A stretch of DNA of 64,000 nucleotides from Pseudomonas frederiksbergensis (GTDB lineage: Bacteria; Pseudomonadota; Gammaproteobacteria; Pseudomonadales; Pseudomonadaceae): NCBI RefSeq assembly GCF_001952935.1, contig NZ_CP018319.1, positions 4,484,001 through 4,548,000 on the forward strand. The letters run 5' to 3'. The position numbers and the translations under genes were made by a program. Shown here in pieces: positions 42,774 to 55,072 of the stretch (positions are counted from its first letter, which is position 1; every line of letters begins with the position of its first letter). The notes below the pieces were generated by a model that ran no database searches, had not been told where the DNA came from, and was given only the letters and a program-made list of their open reading frames with translations.

Positions 42774-45464
42774 TCAGCGCTTTTCCAGCTTGTCCGGCAG
42801 TGGCGCAAACAACGCTTCAATATCATCACTCTGCAACTTCCAGTCCCCGGTCTGGCGTCCGTCCAGCACGCCAGCTGCCAGGTCGGATTTTTCCTTCTGC
42901 AGATGCTGAATCTTCTCTTCGACCGTACCCCTGGCAATCATCTTGTAGACGAACACCGGTTTCTCCTGGCCAATGCGATACGCTCGGTCAGTGGCCTGGT
43001 TTTCCGTCGCCGGGTTCCACCATGGATCGTAGTGAATCACCGTGTCGGCTTCGGTCAGGTTCAGACCGACGCCACCCGCCTTCAGGCTGATCAGAAAAAT
43101 CTGACGCTTGCCGCTCTGGAAGTCTTTGACCTGTGCGCGCCGGTCGCGGGTCTGGCCGGTCAGCAGCGCATAATCGACTCCGCGTTTTTTCAGCTCATCT
43201 TCAATCAACGACAGCATTGAAGTGAACTGCGAGAACAGCAGGATCCGCCGACCTTCATCGAACAATTCCTCAAGCATTTCCATCAGGCTGTCGAGCTTGC
43301 CCGACGTGCTCCCGCGAGTGGGCAGGGTGGCATCGTTGACCAGACGCAAATCGCAGCAAACCTGACGCAGCTTCAGCAGCGCCTCAAGAATGATGATCTG
43401 GCTGCGCGCCACGCCCTTGCGGGTGATCTCGTCGCGGACTTTCTTGTCCATCGCCAGGCGCATGGTTTCGTACACGTCGCGCTGGGCTTCGTTGAGTTCG
43501 ACCCAATGGATGATTTCGGTTTTCGGCGGCAACTCGGTTGCCACTTGCTCTTTGGTTCGACGCAGCAGGAACGGTTTTATCCGACCGTTGAGGTGCTGAA
43601 GTCGTACTTCGCTGGCGCGCTTTTCGATGGGCACGCGGTAATCGCGGTTGAAGCTTTTCACGTCACCCAGCCAGCCGGGCAGCAGGAAGTGAAACAGCGA
43701 CCACAGCTCACCCAGGTGGTTTTCCAGTGGTGTGCCGCTCAGACACAGACGCTGGCGGGCATTCAATTCGCGGGCAGCATGGGCGGCCTTGCTGTTGGGG
43801 TTCTTGATGTATTGCGCCTCGTCCAGAACCAGTACGTGCAAAGGTTGCGCGGCGAGACGTTCGACGTCCTTGGGCAGCAGCGCATAGGTGGTCAGGATCA
43901 GGTCGTAATCGGCCAGCGTGTCGAAATGCTTTTTGCGACTGGCACCGTACAGCGCCAGCACTTTGAGTTGCGGCGTGAAGTGCGCCGCCTCATCCAGCCA
44001 GTTGGGGATCAGGCTGGTCGGCATCACCACCATGCACGGCCGATCAAGGCGTCCGGCGTTCTTCTCACTGAGAATGTGCGCCAAGGTCTGTAGGGTTTTG
44101 CCCAGCCCCATGTCGTCCGCGAGAATCCCGCCGACTTCCAGTTGGCGCAACGACTGCATCCAGCTCAAGCCTTCCAGCTGATAGGGGCGCAAGGTCGCGT
44201 TCAGGCCTTCCGGTGCAGTCGAGGTAAAGTCCTTGATGTCCCGCAGCCGCTGGGCAAAGGTGCGAATTTGCTCGCCGCCCTCCCAAAGCAGCGGCAGGTC
44301 TTCCAGCGGATTCAGGCGCGTGGCATCGGCCTTGCTCAGGCGCAGCGTCGTTTCGCCAGGCCCTTGCAGGTAGAACTCGCCGAGGGTCGCCAGCACCGGT
44401 TTCAATCGGCCGAAGGGCAGGGCGACTTGCAATGGTCCGTGCTCGGAGTTCGGGCGATTGGGGATGTTCACCAGGATCAACTCGTCGTCGCGCCGCCGTG
44501 CAAGGCGTTCCGGGTTGAGGATCTCGGTGTGAGAACGCATCAGGTTCAGCAGTATCGGCAGCAGGCTCAGCCGTTCGCCGTTGACGATGATTCCCAGCTC
44601 CAGATCGAACCAGTCACGCTCCGGTGCCTGTTCGACGGTGGCGTACCAATCGTCCACGGCGGTCAGGTCGAAGCCGAAGTCTTCGTCGATCTGCAACTCC
44701 CAACCCTGGGTACGCAGCTTCGGCAGTTCATTGAGGGTGAAGGTCAGCCAGGCGCTGTCGTTGACCATCTCGAAAAGTTCGCCGGCACTTTCCGGCAAGG
44801 CTTTGCTTTGCCGGGTGGCGACCTTGAAGCCAAGAATTCGTAGCTGTTCCCTGTAGGTCTGTTCGACTTCCGGGTGGCGTTTAACCCGCAGCGTTTGCGT
44901 CTCCTGGCGAATCAGGATGTCGGCGTTCTTCTGTCCGGAAACGTATTCATCCAGATAGCCGAATGACAACGCCGCGCGATGCTGAATGTAACGTTGCATC
45001 TTGCCGTTACGCGGTTCGAAGGCGCTGAACTCGATGCTCGCCAGCCACAAGCGCGGCACCGGCTGCACGTTATCCACCAGTACTTGCGGGGGCTTCGGGC
45101 TACGGTTTTCCAGTACTGCTTGAAGTTTCTCGAGTAGCTCGGCGTCTTGCGCGGCGGCGGGGTAGGCCAGGGTTTCCTGCACTTTCAGTAGCACCGCTGC
45201 GCAGTGTTTGCAGTTGTTGTGGACCGGGCAGGTGCAGGTGGCGTCGATCATCAGCAACGTGGCTTTGGCTGACTCGCGCAGGCGAATGGTCTGACGGTAA
45301 ACATTGCCGCCAGAGCCCTCGCAGACGGCAATGATGGTGGCGTCACCGGCCTCGATGATCCTGACGCGGTTCTCCAAAGCGTAGCGACGGCCACGCTCCA
45401 GGCTCTGTTCCTTGAATCGGCTGACCCAGGAAGGTGCCAGGGGTTTGCTCAGGGTCGCTGACAT
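42774..45464 (-). CDS. SWIM zinc-finger SNF2-family helicase
   Basis: 896 residues, one intact frame. SWIM finger at about 76-95 (CTCPVHNNCKHC), then a shorter middle region than the paralogue, then the Snf2 motifs DDMGLGKTLQT, LVLDEAQYIKNP, SGTPLENHLGELW, LFSQFTSMLSLI and NQATDRAYRIGQ. The helicase half is very close to 41073-42635, so the two arose by duplication. It starts 10 bases after csiV and so is probably in the mfd-csiV operon. A DNA-remodelling or repair role is inferred from the fold only. Confidence 0.9.
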   Translation of the reverse strand: MSATLSKPLAPSWVSRFKEQSLERGRRYALENRVRIIEAGDATIIAVCEGSGGNVYRQTIRLRESAKATLLMIDATCTCPVHNNCKHCAAVLLKVQETLAYPAAAQDAELLEKLQAVLENRSPKPPQVLVDNVQPVPRLWLASIEFSAFEPRNGKMQRYIQHRAALSFGYLDEYVSGQKNADILIRQETQTLRVKRHPEVEQTYREQLRILGFKVATRQSKALPESAGELFEMVNDSAWLTFTLNELPKLRTQGWELQIDEDFGFDLTAVDDWYATVEQAPERDWFDLELGIIVNGERLSLLPILLNLMRSHTEILNPERLARRRDDELILVNIPNRPNSEHGPLQVALPFGRLKPVLATLGEFYLQGPGETTLRLSKADATRLNPLEDLPLLWEGGEQIRTFAQRLRDIKDFTSTAPEGLNATLRPYQLEGLSWMQSLRQLEVGGILADDMGLGKTLQTLAHILSEKNAGRLDRPCMVVMPTSLIPNWLDEAAHFTPQLKVLALYGASRKKHFDTLADYDLILTTYALLPKDVERLAAQPLHVLVLDEAQYIKNPNSKAAHAARELNARQRLCLSGTPLENHLGELWSLFHFLLPGWLGDVKSFNRDYRVPIEKRASEVRLQHLNGRIKPFLLRRTKEQVATELPPKTEIIHWVELNEAQRDVYETMRLAMDKKVRDEITRKGVARSQIIILEALLKLRQVCCDLRLVNDATLPTRGSTSGKLDSLMEMLEELFDEGRRILLFSQFTSMLSLIEDELKKRGVDYALLTGQTRDRRAQVKDFQSGKRQIFLISLKAGGVGLNLTEADTVIHYDPWWNPATENQATDRAYRIGQEKPVFVYKMIARGTVEEKIQHLQKEKSDLAAGVLDGRQTGDWKLQSDDIEALFAPLPDKLEKR

Positions 45465-45474
45465 AAGGACTCAA

Positions 45475-46053
45475 TCAGTCCGGAATTTCTTCGGGGGCTG
45501 GCCGAGGCGCAGGGGAGGTGAGCGAGGTGATCTTGATCAACAGGCCCAAGTGGCCATTGTCGAGGAAGTTCAACTGGCCGTTCTTGGTGTGGCTTTCCTG
45601 TTTCATGCGTTCGCTGGCGGTGACCATGCCGTTGGCGTCGATCTGGTTAACCCAGAAGTCGGCGTCGACGTCGGTGAAACGCCCCAGTTTCATGCTCAGC
45701 GTGCCCTCGATCGGGTACTGGCCGAACTGTTCCTTGCCCTCGCTGATCGCAACTTTGCTGGCCTCTTCGCCAAGGTTCTGTTGCCAGGCCTTGTGCAGCA
45801 ACACCGTGTATTCATTACTGGCGGTGAGTTTTTCCACTTCAGCATTGAGGCTTGGTGTGCGCAGGCTGTCGGGGCTGATGGGCTGAGCTCCAGCCGCCCA
45901 GTCTTCCGGCGCGGCGCGGCTGACGATAGCGGGCACGGCGTTTTGGCGGACCAGAATCATTTCAATCTGATACAAGTCATCGGCAAATGCCGTAGGGGTG
46001 ACCAGCGCTGTTAATAACATGGTCAACGAGGTCAGTGAGCGGAACAGGCGCAT
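45475..46053 (-). CDS. csiV: CsiV-family periplasmic protein
   Basis: 192 residues from ATG 46053 with AAGGA 6 bases upstream. A signal peptide (MRLFRSLTSLTMLLTALVTP, cleavage near AFA) precedes DDLYQIEMILVRQ, the start typical of CsiV. In Vibrio cholerae CsiV binds peptidoglycan and supports the LpoA-PBP1A synthase. It follows mfd with a 10-base gap. The symbol is by family only; function in Pseudomonas is inferred. Confidence 0.8.
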   Translation of the reverse strand: MRLFRSLTSLTMLLTALVTPTAFADDLYQIEMILVRQNAVPAIVSRAAPEDWAAGAQPISPDSLRTPSLNAEVEKLTASNEYTVLLHKAWQQNLGEEASKVAISEGKEQFGQYPIEGTLSMKLGRFTDVDADFWVNQIDANGMVTASERMKQESHTKNGQLNFLDNGHLGLLIKITSLTSPAPRPAPEEIPD

Positions 46054-46063
46054 GCGGCGTCCT

Positions 46064-49513
<3,450 letters not shown>

Positions 49514-49891
49514 GGAAGGTTGAGCTCCAAGCGTTGCGACAAAGTCGGTAATTGTAGCGGTCCCGGGTGCCGCCTGTCAGTTGCAGATGTGTCTATTACG
49601 CAGGTTGGGCGAAATGTAGTGGTAAAGACAAAATCGGCCCGTTTTTTAGTAAAAAAGACCGAATATGTAGTGGCAAAACGATTGGGTGTTACGGAGGGTT
49701 ACAGACAAGACAGCGATGTCTCCGAAAAAATGACTGCGTTGCAGGCCCCGGTTTTATTGGGCTTGAGCCGTGCGTCATTTTTTTGAAGTGGATTTTGTTA
49801 CTGGTCGCGCGACAAGCGCGCATTGCTACGGGAGGCACTCGGCGGCATAATGTAGCCCCTTTTTTCTGCCCCTACATAGTGGAAGGTTCCC
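49514..49891. other. Divergent intergenic region mfd-gap
   Basis: 378 bases, more AT-rich than average from about 49600 to 49800. The open frames crossing it (up to 118 codons) have no recognisable family or ribosome site. A likely gap promoter is at its right end. Confidence 0.55.
49823..49851 (+). promoter_or_regulatory. Putative sigma-70 promoter of gap
   Basis: TTGCTA at 49823-49828, a 17-base spacer, CATAAT at 49846-49851, then a leader of about 34 bases to the GTG start. Confidence 0.5.
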
Positions 49892-51340
49892 GTGACTCAG
49901 AAGCCCGACCAGTGTCTTGGTGAATGGATCGACCGTGAAGCACTCGCAGAAGCGATGATTCCGCTTATCGGTCAGCTCTACCGCAATAACAACGTGGTGA
50001 GCTCGATCTATGGCCGCAGTCTGATCAACCAGTCTGTCATCGCGATTCTCAAAGCTCACCGCTTTGCTCGCCATCGCCAGTCCGATGACAGCGAATTGTC
50101 CGTCCACGAAACATTCCCGCTGCTCAAGGCAATGAGCGAGCTCAAGCTCGGCGCTGCCTCGGTAGACCTGGGCAAGCTTGCAGTCAAATTCAAGGCTGAA
50201 GGCAATGGCCGTACTGCCGAGCAGTTCGTCCGTGAAGAACTGGCTGACGTCGTTGGTCAGCAAAATGTTTCCGCGCGCAAAGGCACCGACGTTGTTCTGT
50301 ACGGCTTCGGTCGTATCGGCCGTCTGCTGGCGCGCATCCTGATCGAGAAAACCGGTGGTGGCGACGGCCTGCGTCTGCGCGCCATCGTTGTCCGCAAGGG
50401 CGCCGAAAACGATCTGATCAAACGCGCCAGCCTGCTGCGCCGCGACTCGGTACACGGTTCGTTCAATGGCACCATCACCATTGATGAAGCCAACAACACC
50501 ATCACCGCCAACGGCAACCTGATCCAGGTTATCTACGCGAAAAACCCTACTGAAGTGGACTACACCCAGTACGGCATCAAAGACGCGCTGCTGGTGGACA
50601 ACACCGGTGTATGGCGTGACGCCGACGGTCTGGGCCAGCACCTGGCTTGCCCGGGTATCGATCGCGTTGTTCTGACCGCGCCGGGCAAAGGCAAGCTGAA
50701 GAACATCGTTCACGGTATCAACCACGGTGAAATCACCGCTGATGACAAGATCGTTTCCGCGGCTTCCTGCACCACCAACGCCATCGTGCCGGTGCTCAAG
50801 GCTGTCAACGACAAGTTCGGCATCATCAACGGTCACGTTGAAACGGTTCACTCGTACACCAACGACCAGAACCTGATCGACAACTTCCACAAAGGCGATC
50901 GTCGTGGCCGTAGCGCCGCGTTGAACATGGTAATCACCGAGACCGGTGCTGCCACCGCTGCTGCCAAGGCACTGCCTGAGCTGGCCGGCAAGCTGACCGG
51001 TAACGCGATCCGCGTTCCGACGCCTAACGTGTCGATGGCCATTCTCAACCTGAACCTTGAGAAAGCCGCCACCCGTGAAGAAATGAACGAGTACCTGCGC
51101 TACATGGCGCTGCACTCCGACCTGCATAAGCAAATCGACTACGTCAATTCGCAGGAAGTGGTTTCCACCGACTTCGTTGGCTCGCGCCACGCAGGCGTGG
51201 TGGACGCTGAAGCAACCATCAGTCAAGACAACCGCGTTGTTCTGTACGTTTGGTACGACAACGAATTCGGTTACAGCTGCCAGGTGGTTCGCGTGATGGA
51301 AGACATGGCTGGTGTAAACCCGCCAGCATTCCCGCGCTAA
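49892..51340 (+). CDS. gap: Glyceraldehyde-3-phosphate dehydrogenase, long form
   Basis: 482 residues from GTG 49892 (GGAAGG 6 bases upstream). The first 125 residues are an extension not found in classical 330-residue GAPDH; the dehydrogenase begins at VVLYGFGRIGRLLARILI. Catalytic Cys lies in SAASCTTNAIVPVL near residue 293, and YVWYDNEFGYS ends the core. It interconverts glyceraldehyde-3-phosphate and 1,3-bisphosphoglycerate; P. putida and P. aeruginosa have this form beside mfd, where a gluconeogenic role is likely. Divergent from mfd; own terminator. Confidence 0.93.
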   Translation: MTQKPDQCLGEWIDREALAEAMIPLIGQLYRNNNVVSSIYGRSLINQSVIAILKAHRFARHRQSDDSELSVHETFPLLKAMSELKLGAASVDLGKLAVKFKAEGNGRTAEQFVREELADVVGQQNVSARKGTDVVLYGFGRIGRLLARILIEKTGGGDGLRLRAIVVRKGAENDLIKRASLLRRDSVHGSFNGTITIDEANNTITANGNLIQVIYAKNPTEVDYTQYGIKDALLVDNTGVWRDADGLGQHLACPGIDRVVLTAPGKGKLKNIVHGINHGEITADDKIVSAASCTTNAIVPVLKAVNDKFGIINGHVETVHSYTNDQNLIDNFHKGDRRGRSAALNMVITETGAATAAAKALPELAGKLTGNAIRVPTPNVSMAILNLNLEKAATREEMNEYLRYMALHSDLHKQIDYVNSQEVVSTDFVGSRHAGVVDAEATISQDNRVVLYVWYDNEFGYSCQVVRVMEDMAGVNPPAFPR

Positions 51341-51354
51341 GCGTTAGCTGCACA

Positions 51355-51389
51355 TGAAAACGCCCCGACTTTGGTCGGGGCGTTTTTGT
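51355..51389 (+). terminator. Terminator of gap
   Basis: Stem AACGCCCCGAC / GTCGGGGCGTT with a TTTG loop and TTTTTG after it, 17 bases past the stop. Confidence 0.92.
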
Positions 51390-51397
51390 TTGTGCGG

Positions 51398-51508
51398 TGA
51401 TCGTTCCCACGCTCCGCGTGGGAATGCAGCCCGGGACGCTCCGCGTCCCTGCCGAAGCGGACGCGGAGCGTCCATTGAGGCATTCCCACGCAGAGCGTGG
51501 GAACGATC
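51398..51508. repeat. Nested palindromic repeat, family B copy 2
   Basis: Same architecture as 16374-16487: TGATCGTTCCCACGCTC at the left, its complement at the right, and an inner GGGACGCTCCGCGTC / GACGCGGAGCGTCC pair. It sits between the gap terminator and apbE. Confidence 0.9.
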
Positions 51509-51674
51509 TTGTCGACGAGAGTGATCGATCAGGCGCCGCCAACCACAGCGGCCTACGCTGTCCGCAACTCAGCTCCCACAGGTTTTGCGTTTGACTGATG
51601 GGCGCTGGCAGACCTCGCTCTCGTGTGCTCTGAAGCTCATAATGGCGGGCGCGGTTTTGAGGGGGGATGAAGAT

Positions 51675-52691
51675 TTGTTAACTGGACGGTGGACTGGGGT
51701 TGTGATGCTGGCCGGTGTTTTGTCCGGTTGTGGCAACGGCGACAGCCTGGAACGCTTCGACGGCCCGACCATGGGCAGTCGTTATTCCATTCAATACGTA
51801 AGGCATTCCTCCACGCCCGGGCTGAAAGCGGTGCAGGCTGAAGTAGAAAATATCCTCGCTGAAGTGGATCGACAATTCTCGACCTATCGCAGCGACTCGG
51901 TTATCGAACGCTTCAACGCACTGCCGGCCGGCCGCTGTCAGGTCATGCCTGGCCCGGTGCTCGAATTGATCCGTGTGGGCGAGCAACTGTCTTCGCAAAG
52001 CGAAGGCTCCTACGACCTGACCGTGGAACCGCTGCTCAATCTCTGGGGCTTTGGCCCGCAGGGCCGTGAAGAAAAAGTCCCGACTGCCGAAGCGCTCGCC
52101 GAAGTCAGGCAGCGAGTCGGTTACCAGCACCTGCGTATCGACGGCGATCGGTTGTGCAAAGACGCCGCGGTAGAGGTCGACTTCAACAGCGTCGCCGCCG
52201 GTTACGCGGTCGATACAATTGCCGCAAAACTCGAAGCAATGGGCATCCACAACTACCTCGCCGAAGCCACTGGTGAGCTCAAGGCAGCGGGCAAAAAATT
52301 CGACGGCTCGCCGTGGCGCGTCGCCCTGGAAGAACCCCGCGACGACCAGCGAGTGGCCGAGCGCATCATCGCCGTAGACGGCTACGGCGTTTCCACTTCC
52401 GGCGATTACCGCAACTATTTCGAGCGGGACGGTCGGCGTTACTCCCACACCTTCGATGCCCGCACCGGGGCGCCGGTCCTACACACCCTGGCGTCAGTCA
52501 CGGTGATTCATCCTTCAGCGTTGATGGCCGATGGCTTATCGACGCTGTTGCTGATTCTGGGGCCCGAAAGGGGTTGGGACTATGCCCAAGCGCATGACAT
52601 CGGTGCATTCTTTGTGATTCGTGCCGATACAGGATTCGTCACACGAACCACGCAGGCTTTTGAACGCCTGAGTGGCGCAAAAGCCAAGTGA
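51675..52691 (+). CDS. apbE: FAD:protein FMN transferase, lipoprotein (ApbE)
   Basis: 338 residues from the TTG at 51675, chosen because GGGGGGA lies 8 bases upstream and it gives a proper lipoprotein signal ending in the lipobox SGC (VVMLAGVLSGC). An ATG at 51642 would put acidic residues inside the signal. Core motifs: DGPTMGSRYSIQY, DLTVEPLLNLWGFGP, VDFNSVAAGYAVD and FDARTGAP. ApbE attaches FMN to threonine in NqrB, NqrC, RnfG and similar proteins. In P. aeruginosa, as I recall, the nqr operon lies between gap and apbE; here it is absent, so the target is elsewhere. Confidence 0.88.
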   Translation: MLTGRWTGVVMLAGVLSGCGNGDSLERFDGPTMGSRYSIQYVRHSSTPGLKAVQAEVENILAEVDRQFSTYRSDSVIERFNALPAGRCQVMPGPVLELIRVGEQLSSQSEGSYDLTVEPLLNLWGFGPQGREEKVPTAEALAEVRQRVGYQHLRIDGDRLCKDAAVEVDFNSVAAGYAVDTIAAKLEAMGIHNYLAEATGELKAAGKKFDGSPWRVALEEPRDDQRVAERIIAVDGYGVSTSGDYRNYFERDGRRYSHTFDARTGAPVLHTLASVTVIHPSALMADGLSTLLLILGPERGWDYAQAHDIGAFFVIRADTGFVTRTTQAFERLSGAKAK

Positions 52692-52830
52692 TCAGGGCGA
52701 TTCAAGCAGCAAAGACTGGCGGTGTAGTGCAGGCAAAACTAGCCTACGACGCGACCAAGGGTTAATGTGCGCGGCGTTGACGCTTATATAGACTGTGTCC
52801 GGGTTCTGCACTGGCCCCAAATTGTTCCTT

Positions 52831-52849
52831 CACGCCGCAGATCGGCGTG
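52831..52849 (+). promoter_or_regulatory. Hairpin in the sthA leader
   Basis: CACGCCG / CGGCGTG with a 5-base loop, 49 bases before the sthA start. There is no T-run. It could shape mRNA stability; no known leader class recognised. Confidence 0.35.
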
Positions 52850-52898
52850 ATTTAGCCGCAGGTGCCGAGGGCGCCGCGGCCTGTTCTGAGGAGTATGC

Positions 52899-54293
52899 AT
52901 GGCTGTCTACAACTACGACGTGGTGGTGCTGGGTTCCGGCCCGGCGGGAGAAGGCGCGGCAATGAACGCCGCCAAAGCAGGGCGCAAGGTGGCGATGGTC
53001 GATAGCCGTCGCCAGGTCGGCGGCAACTGCACCCACCTGGGCACCATCCCGTCCAAGGCACTGCGTCACTCGGTCCGGCAGATCATGCAGTTCAACACCA
53101 ACCCGATGTTCCGGGCCATTGGTGAGCCACGCTGGTTCTCGTTCCCGGACGTGTTGAAAAGCGCTGAAAAAGTCATCTCCAAACAAGTCGCATCGCGCAC
53201 CGGCTACTACGCCCGTAACCGTGTCGACGTGTTCTTCGGCACCGGCAGCTTCGCCGACGAGCAAACCATCGAAGTGGTCTGCGCCAACGGCGTGGTCGAA
53301 AAACTGGTGGCCAAGCACATCATCATCGCCACCGGCTCGCGCCCTTATCGTCCGGCGGACATCGATTTCCATCACCCGCGTATCTACGATAGCGACACCA
53401 TCCTCAGCCTCGGCCACACCCCGCGCAAACTCATTGTTTACGGCGCCGGCGTGATCGGTTGCGAGTACGCGTCGATCTTCAGCGGTCTGGGTGTATTGGT
53501 TGAACTGGTGGACAACCGCGGTCAGTTGCTGAGCTTCCTCGACTCGGAAATTTCCCAGGCCCTGAGCTATCACTTCAGCAACAACAACATCACGGTTCGC
53601 CACAACGAAGACTACGACCGCGTCGAGGGCGTGGACAACGGCGTGATCCTGCACCTCAAGTCCGGCAAGAAAATCAAGGCCGACGCCTTGCTCTGGTGCA
53701 ACGGCCGTACCGGCAACACTGATCAGTTGGGTCTGGAAAACATCGGCGTGAAGGTCAATAGCCGTGGCCAGATCGAAGTAGACGAGGCCTACCGTACCTG
53801 CAAGCCGAACATCTACGGCGCCGGCGACGTGATTGGTTGGCCGAGCCTGGCCAGTGCTGCTCACGACCAGGGTCGTTCGGCCGCTGGCAGCATCGTTGAC
53901 AACCAAAGCTGGCGCTTCGTCAACGACGTGCCGACCGGCATCTACACCATTCCGGAGATCAGCTCGATCGGCAAGAACGAGCAGGAGCTGACTCAGGCCA
54001 AGGTGCCATATGAAGTGGGCAAGGCGTTCTTCAAGGGCATGGCGCGTGCGCAAATTGCCGGCGAACCGCAAGGCATGCTGAAGATCCTGTTCCACCGCGA
54101 TACCCTGGAAGTGCTGGGCGTTCACTGCTTCGGTTATCAGGCGTCGGAGATCGTTCACATCGGTCAGGCGATCATGAACCAGCCGGGCGAACAGAACACG
54201 CTGAAGTACTTCGTCAACACGACGTTCAACTACCCGACCATGGCCGAAGCCTATCGGGTAGCGGCGTACGATGGCCTCAACCGGCTTTTTTGA
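52899..54293 (+). CDS. sthA: Soluble pyridine nucleotide transhydrogenase
   Basis: 464 residues of the flavoprotein disulfide reductase superfamily. FAD site VVLGSGPAGEGAAMNAAKAG, NAD site IVYGAGVIGCEYASIFSGLG, FAD site 2 NIYGAGDVIGWPSLASAA. Of the usual redox pair C-x4-C only the first remains (GGNCTHLGTIPSKALRH), which distinguishes SthA from true disulfide reductases. It moves reducing equivalents between NADPH and NADH in the cytoplasm. GAGGAG lies 6 bases before the ATG. Confidence 0.96.
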   Translation: MAVYNYDVVVLGSGPAGEGAAMNAAKAGRKVAMVDSRRQVGGNCTHLGTIPSKALRHSVRQIMQFNTNPMFRAIGEPRWFSFPDVLKSAEKVISKQVASRTGYYARNRVDVFFGTGSFADEQTIEVVCANGVVEKLVAKHIIIATGSRPYRPADIDFHHPRIYDSDTILSLGHTPRKLIVYGAGVIGCEYASIFSGLGVLVELVDNRGQLLSFLDSEISQALSYHFSNNNITVRHNEDYDRVEGVDNGVILHLKSGKKIKADALLWCNGRTGNTDQLGLENIGVKVNSRGQIEVDEAYRTCKPNIYGAGDVIGWPSLASAAHDQGRSAAGSIVDNQSWRFVNDVPTGIYTIPEISSIGKNEQELTQAKVPYEVGKAFFKGMARAQIAGEPQGMLKILFHRDTLEVLGVHCFGYQASEIVHIGQAIMNQPGEQNTLKYFVNTTFNYPTMAEAYRVAAYDGLNRLF

Positions 54294-54335
54294 GCGGCTC
54301 CGGCCGGTGGCCTGAGCCGGCCGGGGAGACCGATT

Positions 54336-55058
54336 TCAGCAATTCTCGAGCGTGGCGATGGCCAAACCGGGAAAGTCTGTAATCAGGCTGTCAACGCCGA
54401 AGTCGGCGAGTCTGCGCATTAGCGCGGGCTCGTTGACTGTCCATACCGACACATGCAGCCCCTGGCGCTGCGCCTTCTGCAGGCGTTCCGGCGTACACAG
54501 GGTCCAGTTCAGCGCCAGAATCTCGCAGCCATAGCTTTGCGCGACCTTCAACGGATCGAGCCAGGCGTACTCGGCAACCAATCCGCGGGACACGTCCGGC
54601 ACGAAGTCCAGCGCAGCTTTCAATACTTCCCGCGAACTCGAGGTGATCGTGACCTTGTCGAGCAAGCCGAAACGCTGAGCCATTTCGCGAATCGCCAGTA
54701 CGGTTGTCGCAGCGCGGGTGCGTGAAGCGCTTTTGACTTCCAGTTGCCAGTGCTCGAAATCGCATTTCTCGAACAGTTCTTCCAGTGTTGGAATCGGGCA
54801 CGGTTTGATCCAGCCCGGGCCGCCAGTGCGCGCGTCGTAGGTCACCAACTCGGCCGCTGTGTGTTCGACGACTTTGCCGCGACGGTCGGTGGTGCGCTTG
54901 AGTGTCGGGTCGTGGATGACCATCAACTCGCCGTCCATGGACAGGTGCAGGTCCAGTTCGCAACGGCGCACGCCGTGCTTGAGGCATTGCTGAAAACTGG
55001 TCAGCGTATTTTCCGGTGCTTCGCCCTTGGCGCCGCGATGGCCGTAGATGAGGGTCAC
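54336..55058 (-). CDS. Glycerophosphodiester phosphodiesterase
   Basis: 240 residues. GDPD signature YGHRGAKGEAPENTLTSF, metal-binding ELDLHLSMDGELMVIHDP and the terminal DSLITDFP. It cleaves glycerophosphodiesters to glycerol-3-phosphate and an alcohol. No signal peptide, so it is the cytoplasmic (UgpQ-like) form. 14 bases after the PilZ-like gene, so probably co-transcribed. GGAAGAA lies before the ATG. Confidence 0.93.
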   Translation of the reverse strand: MTLIYGHRGAKGEAPENTLTSFQQCLKHGVRRCELDLHLSMDGELMVIHDPTLKRTTDRRGKVVEHTAAELVTYDARTGGPGWIKPCPIPTLEELFEKCDFEHWQLEVKSASRTRAATTVLAIREMAQRFGLLDKVTITSSSREVLKAALDFVPDVSRGLVAEYAWLDPLKVAQSYGCEILALNWTLCTPERLQKAQRQGLHVSVWTVNEPALMRRLADFGVDSLITDFPGLAIATLENC

Positions 55059-55072
55059 GGTTCTTCCTTAAA

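Noticed and set aside
49567..49923. 118-codon plus-strand frame upstream of gap
   Set aside because: No ribosome site or family, overlaps the probable gap promoter and the gap start, and lies in AT-rich intergenic DNA.
51585..51674. Longer N-terminus for ApbE
   Set aside because: It would put acidic residues (GDEDLL) before the lipoprotein signal; the TTG at 51675 gives a normal signal and a close ribosome site.
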